Source: Dechloromonas sp. TW-R-39-2 | GTDB taxonomy: Bacteria > Pseudomonadota > Gammaproteobacteria > Burkholderiales > Rhodocyclaceae | Assembly: GCF_016864195.1 (NCBI RefSeq) | Contig: NZ_CP045202.1 | Location: forward strand, 496,001-560,000 | Reading direction: 5' to 3' | DNA: 64,000 bases | Shown: positions 37,934 to 46,510 of the stretch, piece after piece | How the letters are laid out: every line of letters starts with the position of its first letter | Numbering within the stretch: position 1 is the first letter of the stretch | Made by a program: the position numbers and the translations under genes | Notes under the pieces: model-generated | What the model saw: only the letters and a program-made list of their open reading frames with translations | Database searches by the model: none | What the model was told of the DNA's origin: nothing

Positions 37934-39139
37934 TCAGACGCGCTCGATCACCATCGCGATGCCTTGCCCGACACCGATACACATGGTGCACAGGGCGTAG
38001 CGGCCGCCACGGCGTTTAAGTTCATAGGCGGCGGTGGTGACCAGCCGGGCGCCGCTCATGCCGAGCGGGTGGCCGAGGGCAATTGCCCCGCCGTTCGGAT
38101 TGACATGCGCCGCATCGTCGGCCAGGCCGAGGTCGCGCAGAACGGCCAGCCCCTGGGCGGCGAAAGCTTCGTTGAGTTCGATGACATCCATCTGGTCGAG
38201 GCGCAGGCCGGTCTTGGCGAGCACCTTGCGCACCGCCGGCGCCGGGCCGAAACCCATGATGCGCGGCAGCAGGCCGGCCGTCGCCATGCCGACGACGCGA
38301 ACCAGCGGCGTCAGACCGTACTGGCTGGCGGCAGCGCCGGAAGCGAGCAGCAGGGCGCAGGCACCGTCATTGACGCCGGAAGCGTTGCCGGCCGTAACCG
38401 ACAGCTCAGGACCATTGACGCCCTTCAGCTTGGCCAGCATTTCCAGCGTTGTTTCGGGCCGTGGATGTTCGTCGACCGCGACAATCACCGGGTCGCCCTT
38501 TTTCTTCGGGATGCTGACCGGGACGATTTCGTCGGCGAAGCGTCCGGCTGCCTGGGCGGCGGCCCAGCGCTGCTGCGAACGGACGGCGAAGGCATCCTGG
38601 TCGGCGCGGTTGATGGCAAAGTCGGCGGCGACGTTGTCGGCCGTCTGTGGCATCGAATGCGTGTCGTACAGCTTCTTCATCAACGGATTGGCGAAGCGCC
38701 AGCCGATGGTCGTATCGTAGATCGCCGCGTTGCGTGAAAAAGCCGATTCGGCCTTGCCCATGACGAAGGGGGCGCGCGACATGCTTTCGACGCCGCCGGC
38801 GATCATCAACTCGGTTTCACCCGACTTGATCGAACGGGCCGCCAGGCCGATGGCATCCATGCCTGAGCCGCACAGGCGGTTGACCGTGGTACCCGGCACC
38901 TCGACCGGCAGGCCGGCGAGCAGGCCGGACATGCGGGCGACGTTGCGGTTGTCTTCGCCGGCCTGGTTGGCGCAGCCGTAGATGATGTCCTCGACGGCTG
39001 TCCAGTCGACTTGCGGATTGCGTTCCATCAGCGCCTTGAGCGGGATGGCGCCGAGGTCGTCGGCGCGCACGCCGGAGAGGGCGCCGCCGTAGCGGCCGAT
39101 CGGGGTGCGGATGGCGTCGCAGATAAAGGCTTCGTTCAT
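37934..39139 (-). CDS. paaJ: 3-oxoadipyl-CoA / 3-oxo-5,6-dehydrosuberyl-CoA thiolase PaaJ
   Basis: 401 residues (403 if ATG 39145 is used; the GAGG spacing favours 39139). The thiolase nucleophile is in [12 protein letters not shown], the histidine in [19 protein letters not shown] and the second cysteine in [13 protein letters not shown]. The N-terminal [20 protein letters not shown] is characteristic of the PcaF/PaaJ thiolases. It performs the two thiolytic steps that release acetyl-CoA and succinyl-CoA. Ten bases downstream of paaK. Confidence 0.93.
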   Translation of the reverse strand: MNEAFICDAIRTPIGRYGGALSGVRADDLGAIPLKALMERNPQVDWTAVEDIIYGCANQAGEDNRNVARMSGLLAGLPVEVPGTTVNRLCGSGMDAIGLAARSIKSGETELMIAGGVESMSRAPFVMGKAESAFSRNAAIYDTTIGWRFANPLMKKLYDTHSMPQTADNVAADFAINRADQDAFAVRSQQRWAAAQAAGRFADEIVPVSIPKKKGDPVIVAVDEHPRPETTLEMLAKLKGVNGPELSVTAGNASGVNDGACALLLASGAAASQYGLTPLVRVVGMATAGLLPRIMGFGPAPAVRKVLAKTGLRLDQMDVIELNEAFAAQGLAVLRDLGLADDAAHVNPNGGAIALGHPLGMSGARLVTTAAYELKRRGGRYALCTMCIGVGQGIAMVIERV

Positions 39140-39149
39140 CGTCATGTCC

Positions 39150-40475
39150 TCAGTTCTGCTTCGGGCGTTCGTCGAGCACGCGGCGGGCCTTGCCGACCTG
39201 GGTGCGTGGAATGGAGTCGAATTCCATGACCGTGACCTTGGTCGAGATGCCGATGATGGTCTTGATCCGGTGCTGCAGTTCCTTGGTCATGGTCTGGATG
39301 TCGGCCGTACTCAGCTTGCCGGCCAGTTCGTGCTGGGTTTCGCAGCGCACTTCGACATTGTCGAGGTGGCCGTCGCGGGTCACCACAACCTGGTAATTGC
39401 CGGACAGGCGCTGGTCGCGCAGGATCTGTTCCTCGATCTGGGTCGGGAAGACATTGACGCCGCGGATGATCAGCATGTCGTCCGAACGGCCGGTGATCTT
39501 GCCGATCCGGCGGAAGGAGCGGGCGGTCGGCGGCAGCAGGCGGGTCAGGTCGCGGGTGCGGTAGCGGATGACCGGGAAGGCTTCCTTGGTCAGCGAGGTG
39601 AAGACGAGTTCGCCTTCTTCGCCATCGGCCACCGGCTCGCCGGTTTCCGGGTTGATGATTTCGGGATAGAAATGGTCTTCCCAGATCACCGGACCATCCT
39701 TGGTTTCAATACATTCGCAGGCCACGCCGGGGCCCATGACTTCGGTCAGGCCGTAAATATCGATCGCGTCGATGCCCAGTTTGCGCTCGATTTCGGCGCG
39801 CATGCCTTCACCCCACGGCTCGGCGCCGAATATGCCGACCTTGAGCGAAATGTCTTCCGGCTTGATGCCCTGACGCTCGAATTCCTCGGCGATGACCAGC
39901 GAGTAGGACGGCGTGACCATGATGATGTCTGGCTGGAAATCGACGATCTGCTGAACCTGTTTCTCGGTCTGGCCGCCCGACATCGGGACGACGGTACAGC
40001 CGAGGCGCTCGGCGCCGGCGTGGGCGCCCAGGCCGCCGGTGAACATGCCGTAGCCGTAGGCGTTGTGCAGCATGTCGCCAGCCCGGCCACCGGCCGCACG
40101 GATAGAGCGCGCCACCAGGTTGGCCCAGTTGTCGAGGTCGTTCTTGGTGTAGCCGACGACGACCGATTTGCCGGTCGTGCCGCTCGAGGCGTGCAGACGG
40201 GCGACTTTTTCGCGCGGTACGGCGAACAGGCCGAAGGGATAGTTGTCGCGCAGGTCGGTCTTGGTCATGAACGGGAACTTGGCGATATCGGCCAACGTTT
40301 GCAGTTCATCCGGATGCACGCCCTTGTCCAGGCACTTCTTGCGATAAGCCTCGACGTTGTCGTAGGTGTGGCGCACCGACCATTTCAGGCGTTCGAGCTG
40401 GAGCGCCGAGATTTCTTCGCGGCTGGCGGTTTCAATCGGCTCAAGCTCGCCGGGCAGCGGTTTTTTTGCAGTCAT
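39150..40475 (-). CDS. paaK: Phenylacetate-CoA ligase PaaK
   Basis: 441 residues, normal for PaaK. The AMP-binding P-loop is LHASSGTTGKSVVVGYT; AYGYGMFTGGLGAHAGAERLG, YGLTEVMGPGVACEC and TRDLTRLLPP (acceptor side) are strongly conserved in the family. It activates phenylacetate to phenylacetyl-CoA, committing the pathway. GGAGAGAG lies before the ATG. The presence of this enzyme fixes phenylacetyl-CoA as the pathway entry compound. Confidence 0.96.
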   Translation of the reverse strand: MTAKKPLPGELEPIETASREEISALQLERLKWSVRHTYDNVEAYRKKCLDKGVHPDELQTLADIAKFPFMTKTDLRDNYPFGLFAVPREKVARLHASSGTTGKSVVVGYTKNDLDNWANLVARSIRAAGGRAGDMLHNAYGYGMFTGGLGAHAGAERLGCTVVPMSGGQTEKQVQQIVDFQPDIIMVTPSYSLVIAEEFERQGIKPEDISLKVGIFGAEPWGEGMRAEIERKLGIDAIDIYGLTEVMGPGVACECIETKDGPVIWEDHFYPEIINPETGEPVADGEEGELVFTSLTKEAFPVIRYRTRDLTRLLPPTARSFRRIGKITGRSDDMLIIRGVNVFPTQIEEQILRDQRLSGNYQVVVTRDGHLDNVEVRCETQHELAGKLSTADIQTMTKELQHRIKTIIGISTKVTVMEFDSIPRTQVGKARRVLDERPKQN

Positions 40476-40498
40476 GATGTCTCTCTCCGTTGTTTTGG

Positions 40499-40966
40499 TC
40501 AGGCGGCCTGGTCGGCCTGTTGTAATCCGGCGATGACTTCGCCGGCGATGCGGTAGCTCTTGCCCCGGAACAGGGCGATGGTCTGGCCGTTTTCACCGCG
40601 CACGGTGATGTCGTACACACCGGTCCGGCCGGCCAGCGAACGTTCGACGGCTTCGGCTTCCAGCGTTTCGCCTTCCTTGCCGGGGGCGAGAAAGTCGATG
40701 TGGCAGGCCGAGGCGACGGTGTTGCGGTTGTAGCTGTTGCAAGCGAAGGCGAAGGTGCTGTCGGCCAGCGTGAAGATGAAGCCGCCGTGACAGATGTGGT
40801 GCCCGTTGACCATGTCGCCGCGGACTTTCATCGCAATCCGGGCGTAACCCGGTCGCACTTCGCGGATTTCCATGCCCATGCCCTGGCTGGCGCGGTCGCG
40901 CGACCACATGGCCTGCGTGACTTGTTCGGCCAGCACCTGGGCAGCGTTGTCGTGTGGATCAGCCAT
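40499..40966 (-). CDS. paaI: Hydroxyphenylacetyl-CoA thioesterase PaaI
   Basis: 155-residue hotdog thioesterase. It has NGHHICHGGFIFTLADSTFAFACNSYN with the catalytic aspartate, and CHIDFLAPGKEGETLEAEA. PaaI removes dead-end CoA esters during phenylacetate degradation. ATG 40966 follows GGAAGGAAG; a start six codons earlier would overlap paaH further. It overlaps the paaH stop by eight bases. Confidence 0.93.
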   Translation of the reverse strand: MADPHDNAAQVLAEQVTQAMWSRDRASQGMGMEIREVRPGYARIAMKVRGDMVNGHHICHGGFIFTLADSTFAFACNSYNRNTVASACHIDFLAPGKEGETLEAEAVERSLAGRTGVYDITVRGENGQTIALFRGKSYRIAGEVIAGLQQADQAA

Positions 40967-42488
40967 GAATCTTCCTTCCGGCAAAAACGGCGCGCTGGAT
41001 CAGCGGCGAAATGCGATAGCGGTCCTCGCCGTAGCTGGTGCCGAGGTAGGCCAGCACGTCGCGGATCGTTTCAACGCCGACCTGATCGGCCCAGGCGAGC
41101 GGCCCTTGCGGATAATTGACTCCGAGTCGCATCGCGGCATCGGCGGCGGTTTCCGAGCAAACGCCCTGGTTGACCGCGTCAGCCGCTTCGTTGGCCAGCA
41201 TGGCGACGGTGCGCATGACAGCCAGGCCGGGAATGTCGAGAAAGCGGCTGATGGCGAAACCGGCAGCTTGCAGCAGCCCGGTGGCGGCGGCGATTGCCGA
41301 TGGCTCGCATTGTTCGGCAGCGGCCATCGCCAGTCGGGTGGCCTTGTCGTAGTCGAGCGCCAGATCGATCAGCACGGTGTTGTCTACGCCGGATTCGGCG
41401 GCGCGCTGGGTGGCGCTGCGGCCGTCGGTGACGTAGATCACGGCGCGGCCGATTTCGGCGATCCGGCCGTCACTGTCGGGGGCGCGGCTGAACGACAGGC
41501 CGGAGTGGGTCAGGCGATCGGCCAGCGCTTCGGCGGCGATCGATTCGCCACAAATGACGATCATCCCGGCTGGCACCTGGGCTGCCTCGGTTTGTGCCGC
41601 CGGGTGGCTGGCGCCGTCGCGGTAGTCGTAGAAACCGCGGCCGGTCTTCTTGCCGAAGAAGCCGGCGTCGACCAGTTCCTGCTGGATCAGTGAAGGCAGG
41701 AAACGCTGGTCGTTGTAGAAGGCGCGCCAGACCGAGTTGGTCACTGCGAAATTGACGTCGTGGCCGATCATGTCCATCAGCTCGAACGGTCCCATGCGGA
41801 AACCGCCGGCCTCACGGCAGCAGGCGTCGATCGTTGCGTAATCGGCCGCGCCTTCCTGGGCCAGGCGCAGAGCCTCGGCGTAGTAGGGACGGGCGACGCG
41901 ATTGACGATGAAACCGGGCGTCGATTTGGCATGCACCGGCGTCTTTCCCCAGGCGGCGGCGCTGGCGAACAAGGTGTCGGCGACGGCCTTGTCGGTGGCC
42001 AGGCCGGAAACGATCTCAACCAGCGCCATCAGCGGTGCCGGGTTGAAGAAATGCAGGCCGGCCAGACGTTCCGGGTGTTTCAGTGCCGCGCCGATGGCGG
42101 TGACCGAAATCGACGAGGTGTTGGTCCCGAAAATGCAGTCAGGGCCGACGATGGCTTCGAGATCGCGGTACAGCGTCTGCTTGGCTTCAAGGCTTTCGAC
42201 AATCGCTTCGACGATCAGGCCGGCATCGGCCAGGTCGGCCAGTTCATGCACGGCACTCAGTCGGGCGCTGGCGGCGGCTGCGGCTTCCGCGGTCAACTTG
42301 CCTTTTTCGGCCATTTTGGCGAATTGGGCGCGAATGCCTTCAACCGCACGGGCGGCGGCATCCGGCCGGTTGTCGAGCAGCTTGACCGGGTGGCCGGCCG
42401 CGGCCGCCACCTGGGCAATGCCGGCGCCCATCGCGCCGGTGCCGACAACGGCAATGATGGTCTGCTGGGGCAGGGGTGTGTGGCTCAC
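40959..42488 (-). CDS. paaH: 3-hydroxyacyl-CoA dehydrogenase PaaH
   Basis: 509 residues. The start is taken as GTG 42488, with GGAGAG eight bases upstream, directly after the paaG stop; an ATG at 42518 would lie inside paaG. The Rossmann motif is IIAVVGTGAMGAGIAQVAAAAGH, followed by FGTNTSSISVTAI, LHFFNPAPLMALVEIV and MGPFELMDMIGHDVN. A second, C-terminal dehydrogenase-type helical domain is present, as in other PaaH proteins. It oxidises 3-hydroxyadipyl-CoA with NAD. Confidence 0.94.
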   Translation of the reverse strand: MSHTPLPQQTIIAVVGTGAMGAGIAQVAAAAGHPVKLLDNRPDAAARAVEGIRAQFAKMAEKGKLTAEAAAAASARLSAVHELADLADAGLIVEAIVESLEAKQTLYRDLEAIVGPDCIFGTNTSSISVTAIGAALKHPERLAGLHFFNPAPLMALVEIVSGLATDKAVADTLFASAAAWGKTPVHAKSTPGFIVNRVARPYYAEALRLAQEGAADYATIDACCREAGGFRMGPFELMDMIGHDVNFAVTNSVWRAFYNDQRFLPSLIQQELVDAGFFGKKTGRGFYDYRDGASHPAAQTEAAQVPAGMIVICGESIAAEALADRLTHSGLSFSRAPDSDGRIAEIGRAVIYVTDGRSATQRAAESGVDNTVLIDLALDYDKATRLAMAAAEQCEPSAIAAATGLLQAAGFAISRFLDIPGLAVMRTVAMLANEAADAVNQGVCSETAADAAMRLGVNYPQGPLAWADQVGVETIRDVLAYLGTSYGEDRYRISPLIQRAVFAGRKIHG

Positions 42489-42492
42489 GCTT

Positions 42493-43287
42493 TCACTCTC
42501 CGGTGAAATTCGGCGCACGCTTTTCGGTGAAGGCCTTGACGCCCTCGGCGTAGTCCGGCGACCAGCCGAGTTCGCGCATCATGCCGCCTTCGAAGGACAG
42601 CTGTTGTTCGAGCGTGTGGCCGGGTGCGGCGTGCATCGCCTGACGGGTGCGGACCAGGGCCTTGGTTGGCGCGGTCGACAGTTGTTTGGCCAGCGAATCG
42701 ATGCGTGCGGCAAACTCGGCATCCTCGACACATTCCCAGATCAGGCCCCATTCGGCAGCCTTTTCAGCCGGCATCTTTTCAGCCAGCAGGGCGAGGCCCA
42801 TGGCGCGGGCCATGCCAACGCGCTGCGGCAGGAACCAGGTGCCGCCGGTATCCGGAATCAGGCCGATCTTGCTGAAGGCCTGCAGGAAAGAGGCAGACTT
42901 GGTGGCGATCACCAGATCGCAGGCCAGCGCCACCGAAGCGCCGGCGCCGGCGGCGATGCCGTTGACCGCGGCAATGGTCGGCACGCGCAGGTTCTGCAGG
43001 CGCAGCACGAGCGGCTTGTAATTGCGTTCGACGGTGTTGCCGATGTCCGGCATCTTGCCGGCCTGGATCTGCATCGCACGGTCGCCGAGATCCTGCCCGG
43101 CCGAGAAGCCGCGACCGGCGCCGGTCAGCACCAGCACGCGGATCGAGGTGTCGGCCTGAACCTGGTCGAGCGCGACGCGCAGTTCGGCATGCATGTCGTC
43201 GGTGAAGCTGTTGAGCTTGTCCGGACGGTTCAGGGTCAGGCGGGCGATGCCGTCCTGGACTTCAAACTTGATGTTCTCGAAATTCAT
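42493..43287 (-). CDS. paaG: 1,2-epoxyphenylacetyl-CoA isomerase PaaG
   Basis: 264-residue crotonase. The active-site aspartate lies in FSKIGLIPDTGGTWFLP, as in isomerases of this group rather than hydratases. GAGRGFSAGQDLGDR is the oxyanion hole. PaaG turns ring 1,2-epoxyphenylacetyl-CoA into the oxepin. Its presence implies that an epoxide is made upstream, although paaABCDE is not in the window. Its ATG abuts the paaN stop (TAA-ATG). Confidence 0.94.
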   Translation of the reverse strand: MNFENIKFEVQDGIARLTLNRPDKLNSFTDDMHAELRVALDQVQADTSIRVLVLTGAGRGFSAGQDLGDRAMQIQAGKMPDIGNTVERNYKPLVLRLQNLRVPTIAAVNGIAAGAGASVALACDLVIATKSASFLQAFSKIGLIPDTGGTWFLPQRVGMARAMGLALLAEKMPAEKAAEWGLIWECVEDAEFAARIDSLAKQLSTAPTKALVRTRQAMHAAPGHTLEQQLSFEGGMMRELGWSPDYAEGVKAFTEKRAPNFTGE

Positions 43288-44967
43288 TTAGTTCTCCTGG
43301 GCAACGTGATAGCGGCGCTGGACGACCCGGAAACGATTGGCGACGAAGGCCGAATCGGCGTAGGACGCATTGGCTGCCGGGTTGCCGCCGGTCCCATGGT
43401 AGTCGGAGAAAGCGGCCGACTGATTGACGAAGACGCCGCCGGTCAGGTTGATCGACAGGGCGACCTTGGAACGCATCGTGGCGGCGGTCATCGCGTCGAT
43501 GACTTCCGCCTTGGTCGAATAGACGCCGGCGGTCAGGGCGCCGTGGGTGCTGACGATGCGTTCGGACAGGGCGATGGCGGCTGCCGTGTCGGCCACCTTG
43601 ACAATGAAGCTGATCGGGCCGAAACGCTCTTCCATATAAGCCTTTTCGTCGGCGGCATCGCAGGCGAGCAGCACCGGGGTGCGGACTTCGGCCTTCGGGA
43701 ATTCCGGGTTTTCCAGCTTCTGCGAGGCGAGGATGACCTTGCCGAGCGAACCGCTGTCGGCTTCGGCAACGCGCTTGATGGTGTCGGCCGATTGCATGGC
43801 GCCGAGCACGGCGTGCGCCACTTCCGGCTTGGACAGGAAGCCGGAGACAGCCTTGGCCAGATCGGCGCAGACGTCGTCGTAGGACTTGTGGCCATCTTCG
43901 GTTTCGATGCCGCCGGCCGGCACGAACAGCGCCTGCGAGGTGGTGCACATCTGGCCGGAATAGAGCGACAGCGTGAAGGCCAGGTTGCGCAGCATCGGCT
44001 TGTAGGCGTCGGTCGAGTCGATGACGATGTTGTTCACGCCAGCCAGCTCGGCATAGACCTGAGCCTGGCGGCAGTGGTCGATCAGCCACTGGCCGAAAAC
44101 GTTGCCGCCGGTGAAGTCGATCGACTTGACGGCCGGATCGGTCACCAGCTTTTGCGTCGTTTCGCGCTGGTCGGTGACGCATAGCGTGACGAGATTCGGA
44201 TCGATACCGTTTTCGGCGAGCACGGCGCGGATCGTGCGCACGGTGATGGCGGCCGGCAGGATGGCCTGGCTGTGCGGCTTGACGATGACGGCGTTGCCGG
44301 TGGCCAGCGCAGCGAAAACGCCGGGGTAGGTATTCCAGGTCGGGAAGGTGCCGCAGCCGACCACGACGCCGACGCCGCGGCCGACGATTTCAAAATGCTT
44401 CTTCAGAATCAGCGAGGGATTCTTGCCCTGCGGCTTTTCCCAGATGGTTTCAGCCGGGACGAAAGACTGTTCGCGCCAGGCGTAGGCGACGGCTTCGAGG
44501 CCGCGATCCTGAGCATGCGGGGCGCCGGCCTGGAAGGCCATCATCCAGCCCTGGCCGGTGGTCAGCATCACGGCATGGGCCAGTTCGAAACTTTGCTTGT
44601 TCAGGCGGTCGAGGATTTCGACGCAGATGCCGGTGCGGCCTTCGGCACCGACCTTCTGCCAGCCGTCCATGGCCTTTTCGCCGGCAGCAATCAACGCGGC
44701 GTGATCGCACACCGGGTATTGCACATTCAGTTCGACGCCGTAGGGCGACTTTTCGCCGCCGGTCCAGCCGCTCTGGCCGGGCTGGCCCAGTTCGAATTGC
44801 TGGCCGAGATGGGCTTCGAAAGCCTTCTTGCCGTCTTCCGGGGCGGTTTCGCCGTAAGCGCGCGGGCTTGGCATTTCGTTGAAGGCTGCCCAGTAGCCGC
44901 GCGTGGCGATGGCATTCAGGGCGCTGTCGATGGTGGCGCGGTGCTTCTCGAACATGGGATGGGACAT
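43288..44967 (-). CDS. paaN: PaaN-type ring-opening aldehyde dehydrogenase
   Basis: 559 residues from ATG 44967, preceded by AGGAGA. It is an aldehyde dehydrogenase with VVVGCGTFPTWNTYPG, AVIVKPHSQAIL, the catalytic glutamate in YAELAGVNNIVI and the catalytic cysteine in LYSGQMCTTSQALFVP. The length matches the PaaN (TIGR02288) branch. It lacks the C-terminal MaoC-like oxepin-CoA hydratase domain carried by E. coli PaaZ (about 680 residues), so the hydrolytic ring-opening activity must be encoded elsewhere. First gene of the minus-strand paa operon. Confidence 0.9.
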   Translation of the reverse strand: MSHPMFEKHRATIDSALNAIATRGYWAAFNEMPSPRAYGETAPEDGKKAFEAHLGQQFELGQPGQSGWTGGEKSPYGVELNVQYPVCDHAALIAAGEKAMDGWQKVGAEGRTGICVEILDRLNKQSFELAHAVMLTTGQGWMMAFQAGAPHAQDRGLEAVAYAWREQSFVPAETIWEKPQGKNPSLILKKHFEIVGRGVGVVVGCGTFPTWNTYPGVFAALATGNAVIVKPHSQAILPAAITVRTIRAVLAENGIDPNLVTLCVTDQRETTQKLVTDPAVKSIDFTGGNVFGQWLIDHCRQAQVYAELAGVNNIVIDSTDAYKPMLRNLAFTLSLYSGQMCTTSQALFVPAGGIETEDGHKSYDDVCADLAKAVSGFLSKPEVAHAVLGAMQSADTIKRVAEADSGSLGKVILASQKLENPEFPKAEVRTPVLLACDAADEKAYMEERFGPISFIVKVADTAAAIALSERIVSTHGALTAGVYSTKAEVIDAMTAATMRSKVALSINLTGGVFVNQSAAFSDYHGTGGNPAANASYADSAFVANRFRVVQRRYHVAQEN

Positions 44968-45041
44968 CTTTTTCTCCTGGGATGAGCGTTTTCTGGTCAG
45001 GCACAGCACTTTATCGATGGCTGAAATGGCTGTTGCGTTAC

Positions 45042-45094
45042 CAATGTATCGATCTGTTGTTGATGCAATGTATCACATTGGAGGGCAATGTAAA
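45042..45094. promoter_or_regulatory. Repeated operator-like motif between paaN and the diiron gene
   Basis: CAATGTATC occurs at 45042-45050 and 45066-45074, and CAATGTAAA at 45086-45094. The middle copy forms a perfect 15-base inverted repeat, CAATGT-ATC-ACATTG (45066-45080). The sites lie 75-125 bases upstream of paaN, a good place for a local repressor such as PaaX encoded nearby. The binding protein is inferred, not shown. Confidence 0.5.
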
Positions 45095-45099
45095 CCAGT

Positions 45100-45339
45100 T
45101 TTGAATAACGTAATTGGTTCCACTGCATTCTAAAAATAATAATTAAAACAACAAATGTTTCTTGTTTTTGAAAGGATTTTTAGGTGTTGAATTGCGGCTT
45201 TTTGGATTGGTTCTATAAATAATTTCCTGAACGTGATACAAAAAGCGTTGACAAGATGGTTTGCTGTGTAACATGATGTTTCCACGGCAGCCAGTGATTG
45301 GCCCGGCCCCCAACCTGAAGACATGAATTAGGAGGAGAT
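45100..45339. promoter_or_regulatory. AT-rich leader with candidate promoter for the diiron gene
   Basis: No gene is seen in this part of the divergent gap. It is unusually A+T-rich for the window. A plus-strand promoter candidate is TTGACA (45249-45254) with CATGAT 18 bases on (45273-45278), or TAACAT at a 15-base spacing. A very strong AGGAGG site (45330-45335) precedes the ATG at 45340, implying high expression of the diiron protein. Confidence 0.5.
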
Positions 45340-46365
45340 ATGGCAAGTAAAGAAAAATTCGCGGACAAAATGGAATTCCCGCCGGCAATCGAGCAGCCGA
45401 ACATCTATCCGCTGTCCTGGAACAGCAAGACCAAGAAGTTGCAGGAAGTCTGGGAAGCCGCCCGTCGTGAAGACTGGGATCCGGAAAAGCTGCCTTGGGA
45501 TACGCTGGACGTCGATAGCTACACTTGGGAAGAGCGCGAATCCATCGCCTACTGGTGGAGCCTGCTTTCCGTGTTCGACGCATCGGCCCCGCCGGTGTTT
45601 GCCGAAGCCCTGATCAAGACCTACGAAGTGCACGAGGAAGATCCGGTTCGCAAGTGCTTCTTCTCGGTCACCCGTGACGAGCAGAACCACGAAATCATGT
45701 GCGGCCTGGCGATCACCAAGCTGCTCGGCCATCCGGACCCGATCACCTACGTGCCGAAGACCGACCTCGGCCGCCGCCTGCAGAAGAACGTGCAGTGGCT
45801 GTACTTCAACGGTGCGCGTTACTGGAACGGCTACAAGCAAGCCGTGCCGAAGTACGACCTGGCCGTGCTGTTCAGCTCTTTCCTGATGGGCGAAATCGCT
45901 GCCGCCACCATCTTCAAGCAGATGTTCGACAACTCCCGCGAAGCCGTCTTCAAGGAAGGTTTCAAGAACATCGGTCGCGACGAAGGCCGTCACATGGCGA
46001 TCTGCATGGCGGTGATGGAGCGTGATTACCCGGGCCTCAAGGAAGAGACCAAGGCCGTCGTCACCAAGCAGATCCGCGCCGGTTACCTGTTCCTGTCGGC
46101 CGTGCTGTTCGAGCCGCCGATGGAATTCTGGGACCTGCCGGCCGACTTCATCGCCAACCAGCGTGAAGGTGAAGAAGTGGCGCGTGGCGCCGGCTTCGGT
46201 ATCCCGACCTACGAGGCCAAGAAGGAAAACTGGAAGAATGCGATGATCAACCTGAAGGGTGTTCTGGATCGCTACAACATTCCATTCCCGGCCATCCCGG
46301 AAGTCGGCATCACCGGCCAGGAAGTCAGCGATGTGGATCTGGACGACATCATTCCGGTCTTCTGA
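45340..46365 (+). CDS. Ferritin-like diiron oxygenase, putative phenylacetyl-CoA ring epoxidase component
   Basis: 341 soluble residues. A four-helix diiron pattern is visible: D113-E114-x-x-H117 (RDEQNH) and E185 (MGEIA), then E215-x-x-H218 (RDEGRH). E185 and E215 are 30 residues apart as in R2-like oxygenases. The first ligand is probably E89 (FAEAL) or D80. It does not read like PaaA, PaaC or BoxB as I know them. It is divergent from paaN-G-H-I-K-J and followed by a flavin reductase and paaX. I infer an O2-activating oxygenase for phenylacetyl-CoA; the closest family could not be settled. Confidence 0.72.
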   Translation: MASKEKFADKMEFPPAIEQPNIYPLSWNSKTKKLQEVWEAARREDWDPEKLPWDTLDVDSYTWEERESIAYWWSLLSVFDASAPPVFAEALIKTYEVHEEDPVRKCFFSVTRDEQNHEIMCGLAITKLLGHPDPITYVPKTDLGRRLQKNVQWLYFNGARYWNGYKQAVPKYDLAVLFSSFLMGEIAAATIFKQMFDNSREAVFKEGFKNIGRDEGRHMAICMAVMERDYPGLKEETKAVVTKQIRAGYLFLSAVLFEPPMEFWDLPADFIANQREGEEVARGAGFGIPTYEAKKENWKNAMINLKGVLDRYNIPFPAIPEVGITGQEVSDVDLDDIIPVF

Positions 46366-46389
46366 TCGACGCCGTTCAGTCAATCACTC

Positions 46390-46470
46390 GTTCCGGTGAT
46401 GAATTTCACCTGGAACGGGCGGTAGACCGCAGTATTTGCTCCGGCCGGTGCCCTGAAAAGGGTGCCGGCC
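46390..46470 (+). promoter_or_regulatory. Two intergenic RNA hairpins between diiron and reductase genes
   Basis: The first is GTTCCGGTGA (46390-46399) with TCACC-T-GGAAC (46406-46416), ten pairs with one bulge. The second is a 12-pair stem (46443-46454 with 46459-46470, two G-T wobbles) closed by a GAAA tetraloop. Neither is followed by a T-run, so RNA processing or stability control fits better than termination and may set unequal expression of the two proteins. Confidence 0.55.
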
Positions 46471-46510
46471 TTGCCGCAACAGAGAAACCAATAAAACTAG
46501 GGGAAGAAAA

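Noticed and set aside
41902-44184. A 760-codon plus-strand open frame across paaH, paaG and paaN.
   Set aside because: It is exactly antisense to three clearly recognisable enzymes, has low-complexity Arg/Gly/Ala-rich translation and no ribosome site or domain; GC-rich DNA produces such shadow frames.
45340-46365. Annotation of the diiron protein as ribonucleotide reductase beta subunit or as PaaA.
   Set aside because: No NrdA gene or radical-tyrosine context is nearby, and the sequence around the EDEAGH-type sites of PaaA is not matched; paa context and the adjacent ferredoxin-reductase point to an oxygenase.
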